Below, one piece after another: positions 60,589 to 64,000 of a stretch of 64,000 bases of DNA. Under the pieces are notes generated by a model. It was given only the letters and a program-made list of their open reading frames with translations. It searched no databases and was not told the DNA's origin. How positions within the stretch are numbered: the stretch's first letter is position 1; every line of letters begins with the position of its first letter. Origin of the DNA: an uncultured Flavobacteriaceae bacterium (GTDB taxonomy: Bacteria; Bacteroidota; Bacteroidia; Flavobacteriales; Flavobacteriaceae). Position numbers and translations under genes: made by a program. The DNA lies in contig CANMSA010000006.1 of assembly GCA_947500385.1 (NCBI GenBank), positions 1-64,000 of the forward strand, given 5' to 3'.

Positions 60589-61356
60589 TTATTTTTTTTC
60601 TCCTTCCATTTCGTCTGGAAAGCTGAATTCGGCATCATCAACGGTAGGATTAAGCTCCACGGTTTCCATGGTAATCGGTGCACCGGGCTGTCCTTTTACT
60701 CCCTGTGTCATAGAGAAGGGGAAGTAAAGGCCCTCTACCTCTTGGTAGTCGCTCATAGTGACTTCTTGGGTCATCCCTTTACCTTGACCCGTTTTTATTT
60801 CCGATTGCATTGCGATCGGAACAAAATTTTCGGTATCAAAAAAGTAGAACGAAATGTCTTCTTCCTCTTTTCCATCGACGGTAATAGGTTCTTTTACCAA
60901 TTTGATCTTAAAAGCTTCCGCGCCATCGATCGTCTCCTTTCCGAGTAGTTCCACAGTATACCCTTTTTCTTTATAATCGATGAAGGGGTCCAGGAAGTCG
61001 TTGGTGTTCAACTTAAAATTGGCGGTGGCTTCCGCATCACTTTTTTCCGCCTTCATGGTCATAAAGTTATGGTTCCAAAGAGTCTCCCCGTCATACACAC
61101 CTTGCTTTAACTGTTTTCCCTGAAAACTGATCACCGTCATTTGTCTTCCATCGCTTAATTGTATGATTTCGATGGGAATTTCCATACCGCCCTGGTTTAC
61201 TTTTGCGGTCATTTTCAAGCCTTTAACCGCTTTAAAATTTTCAAGGCCTCCTATATTCTCGAAATACGTGCTTATGATTTCATCCGCGGTTTGCGCTTGT
61301 GTAGGCGCCATCATTAAAAAAGCAACAAGTGCCAACCCTAGTTTTACTGTTTTCAT
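60589..61356 (-). CDS. LolA-like outer-membrane lipoprotein-sorting family protein
   Basis: A 255-residue periplasmic protein with signal peptide (ends PTQAQ at 22). The mature part starts TADEIISTYFENIGGLENFKAVKGLKMTAK, followed by repeated beta strands (GKQLKQGVYDGETLWNHNFM, FPFSMTQGVKGQPGAPITMETVELN) typical of the LolA/LppX half-barrel. Such proteins bind lipids or lipoproteins; this type is common beside secreted Bacteroidota proteins and is not the housekeeping LolA. A minus-strand -7-like element (TATCTTTG, 61390-61397) lies 33 bp upstream of the ATG. Confidence 0.82.
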   Translation of the reverse strand: MKTVKLGLALVAFLMMAPTQAQTADEIISTYFENIGGLENFKAVKGLKMTAKVNQGGMEIPIEIIQLSDGRQMTVISFQGKQLKQGVYDGETLWNHNFMTMKAEKSDAEATANFKLNTNDFLDPFIDYKEKGYTVELLGKETIDGAEAFKIKLVKEPITVDGKEEEDISFYFFDTENFVPIAMQSEIKTGQGKGMTQEVTMSDYQEVEGLYFPFSMTQGVKGQPGAPITMETVELNPTVDDAEFSFPDEMEGEKK

Positions 61357-61389
61357 TGTAGTGTTTTATAGATTACTGATAGTTAGTAT

Positions 61390-61397
61390 CAAAGATA
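61390..61397 (-). promoter_or_regulatory. -7 element of the LolA-like gene
   Basis: TATCTTTG on the minus strand fits TAnnTTTG, 33 bp before the start. The nearest TTG is only 12 bp upstream, too close for the usual spacing. Confidence 0.35.
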
Positions 61398-61461
61398 AGC
61401 GGATTGTTACAAAATAGTTGCTTTTTTATAATTCCGATCTTTGTCAGCGCACTTTGCGGGG

Positions 61462-61731
61462 TCATGTTTCGTTTTCCTGTTGGCGAACGATTACTTTTCG
61501 AAGGGCTTGGAACAAATAGGCCCGAATGTTCCGGTATGCTTCTTCCGAAATGATTTCATAGGCGTCAAACTCGGTCAGTTCGTCAAGAATATCTTTGATG
61601 TGCGGTCTTTCGGGATACCGCACCACGTTGTACTGCAAGGGGTTTAATTCTTGCAATATCTCGTAATTGGTTCGATAGGCGTTAATCGTTTCTTTGGAGG
61701 CAAGCAATACATGATAATAGGTGTTTTTCAT
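61462..61731 (-). CDS. Small hypothetical protein (89 aa), third gene of HTH mini-operon
   Basis: An 89-residue, charged, soluble protein: MKNTYYHVLLASKETINAYR, ILQELNPLQYNVVRYPERPH, IKDILDELTEFDAYEIISEE. No family recognised. It follows the 63-residue membrane protein by 18 bp and the HTH gene before that, so its function is probably linked to them. Confidence 0.65.
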   Translation of the reverse strand: MKNTYYHVLLASKETINAYRTNYEILQELNPLQYNVVRYPERPHIKDILDELTEFDAYEIISEEAYRNIRAYLFQALRKVIVRQQENET

Positions 61732-61749
61732 CGATAATTAATGGAATAG

Positions 61750-61941
61750 CTAGTGTTGTTCTTGGGTGACCGCAGCAGTTACGAAAGCTGCCATAACCGA
61801 AATCCAACCATAGTGTTTTAACAATTGAACTAATGCTTGAAAGGAGGTGTTTGGGTAGGTATATTGGTAGATCAAAAGACTCAGGCCGACCATAAGGCAA
61901 AGGTGTATCAGAAAACGTAGGAGGAAGCGGCCTGTTTTCAT
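61750..61941 (-). CDS. Small membrane protein (63 aa), second gene of HTH mini-operon
   Basis: A 63-residue protein with two hydrophobic stretches, FLIHLCLMVGLSLLIYQY and YGWISVMAAFVTAAVT, joined by a short polar loop; the start is basic (MKTGRFLLRF). No family recognised. It lies 6 bp after the HTH gene and 18 bp before the 89-residue gene. A regulator followed by a tiny membrane protein suggests a small stress- or membrane-sensing module, which is inference only. Confidence 0.6.
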   Translation of the reverse strand: MKTGRFLLRFLIHLCLMVGLSLLIYQYTYPNTSFQALVQLLKHYGWISVMAAFVTAAVTQEQH

Positions 61942-61947
61942 CGGTCC

Positions 61948-62286
61948 TTAAGAGGCCAGCAGTTGGTTTCCCGTCTTAAGATCGGAAGATCCTTTTAATT
62001 GTTTTTCAAAATAACTGCCATCGAACAGCTCGGTGGTTTGTTCCTTGTTGACGATGGATACCGAGATGCTGATCCGCAATTGAAAGGGTTCCCGATAATA
62101 ATATGTTTTTCGGGAACGATCGTATCCTACGAGGGCACTAAGACTCTTTAGCTGGTCGATCAGGGAAAATACGAGGCGTTCACTTATACCAATGCGACGG
62201 GAGAGTTCCCTAGGGCTGCCGGTACGTTCTTCGGCAATAAGTAAGTGCAATTGTTGCAGTCGTTCCAAGTTTTTGATTGTTTTCAT
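61948..62286 (-). CDS. HTH-domain transcriptional regulator (112 aa)
   Basis: A 112-residue protein. Residues about 5-60 form a DeoR/HTH_11-like winged helix: LERLQQLHLLIAEERTGSPR, ELSRRIGISERLVFSLIDQL, followed by a wing with YDRSRKTYYYREPFQLRI. The C-terminal 45 residues are of unknown fold. It heads a three-gene minus-strand mini-operon and is divergent from the TPR sensor gene, across a gap containing two palindromes that could be its binding sites. Confidence 0.75.
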   Translation of the reverse strand: MKTIKNLERLQQLHLLIAEERTGSPRELSRRIGISERLVFSLIDQLKSLSALVGYDRSRKTYYYREPFQLRISISVSIVNKEQTTELFDGSYFEKQLKGSSDLKTGNQLLAS

Positions 62287-62542
62287 ATATGCGTTGTTTT
62301 GGGTCCTTATCTATCGGTTGCTTTTTACTGCGCTTTGTTACATTTGATCTCGTTGGTCTTTTTAAACGGGCGATCGGCGAGTTTTTAAAATTTCCTTCAT
62401 TTCAAAGGCGTAATTTGTACTGATCTGTAGGGCAGGTAGATGTGTTTTACATGGGATATTGGCTTTCATTTGCTGTGAGGGTTTTTTTAGATATCCTAAA
62501 ACTAGTGGCTAAAAAGCATTTAGTCAAACGATTGCCATCGTC

Positions 62543-62575
62543 ATTCATGAATTTGGAGTCTTAATTCATGAATTT
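62543..62575. promoter_or_regulatory. Two palindromic ATTCATGAATTT boxes, two helical turns apart
   Basis: ATTCATGAATTT occurs at 62543-62554 and 62564-62575, an offset of 21 bp. The core ATTCATGAAT is self-complementary. They lie in the 362-bp divergent gap between the HTH gene and the TPR sensor gene, 74-106 bp before the latter's start; the rest of that gap shows nothing recognised. Confidence 0.5.
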
Positions 62576-62648
62576 CGTGTGGTTTCTCCAACATTGAGTT
62601 ACAAACAAAGGTGGTTGGGAATTATTTTTACAATTGGAATACAAACGA

Positions 62649-64000
62649 ATGGGAAGAAAAGGGTTTAAGAAAGTCTTTAGGGCAGTGCTAATCTTGCAGG
62701 GAGTGTTTGGTTCTTATATCTCAGCCCAATCCACCGAAGCACTCGGTTTCCCAGATTCGTTGTTGAATTATACCTACAGGGAGCTGAGAGATATTTTCTT
62801 ACCGATGGAGCGGGATTCGTTGGCTGCAATCCCCTATGTATTAGCGCATACCTATAAGGCAAAAAGAGATACAAGTAAGATGGCCTTAGTATGGTCCTAC
62901 CGTAACCTAGGATATATATCAAATCCTAGGGTTGAGGCCATGTATATTGATAGCATGCTTCAGTTGACCGAAAACACTAGCAACTATGAATATCTTTCAA
63001 GAATTTATACGTCGGTTGGGATTTATTATAGGTTGAAAGGAGATTTCCATAATGCACTTCAGTATCATTTGCGGGCGTATGAACATAGTATAAAAAGTAA
63101 AAACAGAGTGTTGCAGGCGAGATCAAAATATAAAATTGCTGGTTTGAAAACTATTTCAGGAAATGGTGATGAAGCGATTGAGATGTGTAAAGAGTTGATA
63201 AGAGATTTTAGCGACAGTATTGAGTTTGACGTTTATCATGAGAAAAAAGGCTTTTTGAATGTTAATTTTAAAATATTTGAATGTTATCTAGCCAAGGAAG
63301 AATTGGATTCTGCAAGCGGTTATCTTGAAAAAGCAATAAAAAAAAGCGTGTTAATGGACTCCGCCTACTACTGGAAATTTCATTGTTACAAAGGAGTTAT
63401 GGCCTACAAAAATGGAGATTATGCTTCTGCAATTGACTTAATGTCTGAGAGTATTTTACATCGGACCGGAGTAGGCCTGTTTTACAATTACTACTACCGC
63501 GGAAGTGCTTATTTGGAGGCAGACTCCATAAGAATGGGCATAAGTGATTATCGGAAAGCAGATTCTATTGCGATAAGCAATAACATAAGTTACAGGGAGC
63601 GTTTGGTTATCTTTAAAAAAATAGCCGAATATTATGAGGAAATCGACAGTACGGAAAATGAATTAGCGTACATCAAAAAGTACTTAGAGATGGATAGTAT
63701 TATCGACCTGAGGTATGCTGTTTTTAAGAATAAAATTAAAAAAACATTTGATGCCCCCTTAATGCTTCAAAAGAAAGAAGTGGCCCTAGCCAAACTAGCG
63801 GCGAAAAATAAACAGTACAAGGGATATTGGACAATAACGGGAGGAACACTATTAGGGGTACTTGGGTTGTTGTTCCATAATATCCACAAAAGACGTCGAC
63901 TTAAAAAGCGTTTTGACACCTTGCTGGCAGATACAACAAAGGTACCAAGTGCTACCGTGAGCCGAAAAAGTAAAATAAATGGGATGTCACATGAGGTGGT
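62649..64000 (+). CDS. TPR sensor/regulator protein, partial (runs off the window)
   Basis: An open frame from ATG 62649 to the window end (450 codons visible). A basic signal peptide (MGRKGFKKVFRAVLILQGVF, ends SAQS) exports a helical TPR region (about 30-390, including SVGIYYRLKGDFHNALQYHL, LDSASGYLEKAIKKS, KNGDYASAIDLMSESIL and YYRGSAYLEADSIRMGISDY). A single span follows (about 393-410, YWTITGGTLLGVLGLLF) and a basic cytoplasmic start (HKRRRLKKRFDTLL type). The last visible part, ending KINGMSHEVV, is where Bacteroidota TPR regulators begin an AraC-type HTH region, so an AraC output is likely but not seen. A histidine kinase output is the alternative. Confidence 0.8.
   Translation, partial: MGRKGFKKVFRAVLILQGVFGSYISAQSTEALGFPDSLLNYTYRELRDIFLPMERDSLAAIPYVLAHTYKAKRDTSKMALVWSYRNLGYISNPRVEAMYIDSMLQLTENTSNYEYLSRIYTSVGIYYRLKGDFHNALQYHLRAYEHSIKSKNRVLQARSKYKIAGLKTISGNGDEAIEMCKELIRDFSDSIEFDVYHEKKGFLNVNFKIFECYLAKEELDSASGYLEKAIKKSVLMDSAYYWKFHCYKGVMAYKNGDYASAIDLMSESILHRTGVGLFYNYYYRGSAYLEADSIRMGISDYRKADSIAISNNISYRERLVIFKKIAEYYEEIDSTENELAYIKKYLEMDSIIDLRYAVFKNKIKKTFDAPLMLQKKEVALAKLAAKNKQYKGYWTITGGTLLGVLGLLFHNIHKRRRLKKRFDTLLADTTKVPSATVSRKSKINGMSHEV

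Noticed and set aside
61682-61900. 72-codon minus-strand frame overlapping two small genes
   Set aside because: It overlaps both the 63- and 89-residue frames, which are better placed in the operon.
1-64000. Search by eye for tRNA, rRNA, CRISPR arrays, IS elements and integrase genes
   Set aside because: No cloverleaf-like intergenic sequence, no regular spacer repeats, no transposase or integrase motifs, and no terminal inverted repeats with target duplications were found; only a covariance-model scan could exclude a degenerate tRNA.

Overview
The window reads as chromosomal DNA of a marine-type Flavobacteriaceae (Bacteroidota). The signs are a type IX secretion (T9SS) C-terminal sorting domain, a PorP/SprF-family protein, SprB-type repeats, a TonB-dependent receptor followed by DUF4249 lipoproteins, a GldL-related membrane protein, promoters of the Bacteroidota TTG-N17..22-TAnnTTTG type, and weak Shine-Dalgarno sequences. 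Genus is not resolved from sequence alone (a Zobellia/Maribacter-like member would fit). No rRNA, tRNA, CRISPR array, prophage or insertion sequence was recognised.

Layout. 0.1-5.3 kb: a very large secreted protein with two unrelated nuclease domains. 5.4-8.2 kb: TSUP permease, nitroreductase-like oxidoreductase, DegT aminotransferase. 8.2-14.9 kb, minus strand: an envelope/housekeeping run (tpx-dgkA, then ftsK-lolA-lptF/G-ribB with overlapping or nearly abutting genes). 15-18.4 kb: NhaC antiporter, then a cystathionine-synthase/methionine-lyase family gene divergent from an Lrp/AsnC regulator, with overlapping promoters and three phased AGAAT boxes between them. 18.4-30.8 kb: ankyrin protein, lpdA, CDGSH protein, acyltransferase-like membrane protein, then a plus-strand run FMN reductase-pabB-hydrolase-tilS-dsbD-like-penicillin acylase.

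30.9-40.6 kb is the most distinctive block: a TonB-dependent receptor with an STN domain, four consecutive DUF4249 lipoproteins joined by 0-9 bp gaps, and a large secreted protein with a macroglobulin-like N-terminus. It looks like one transcription unit encoding an outer-membrane uptake or surface complex. Two of the four lipoproteins are close paralogues sharing a strictly conserved insertion. 40.7-44.4 kb: yifB/comM, a lipoprotein, an SRPBCC protein and a response regulator whose phospho-acceptor Asp is Glu; CTTACC/GGTAAG boxes cluster around it. 45.2-49.9 kb: an outer-membrane module (PorP/SprF barrel fused to SPOR, a PD40 protein without an OmpA domain, and an unknown secreted protein).

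50.2-62.3 kb: Tat-exported aminotransferase, GldL-related protein, small DUF559-like nuclease candidate, an Nramp homologue lacking the canonical metal ligands, the cysteine pair epsC-cysM, DUF2461, a large BNR/VPS10 propeller protein, a LolA-like protein, and a three-gene HTH/membrane/unknown mini-operon. From 62.6 kb to the end runs an incomplete TPR sensor, probably of the AraC-output type. Two very small membrane-protein genes (29 and 37 codons) were found by eye.
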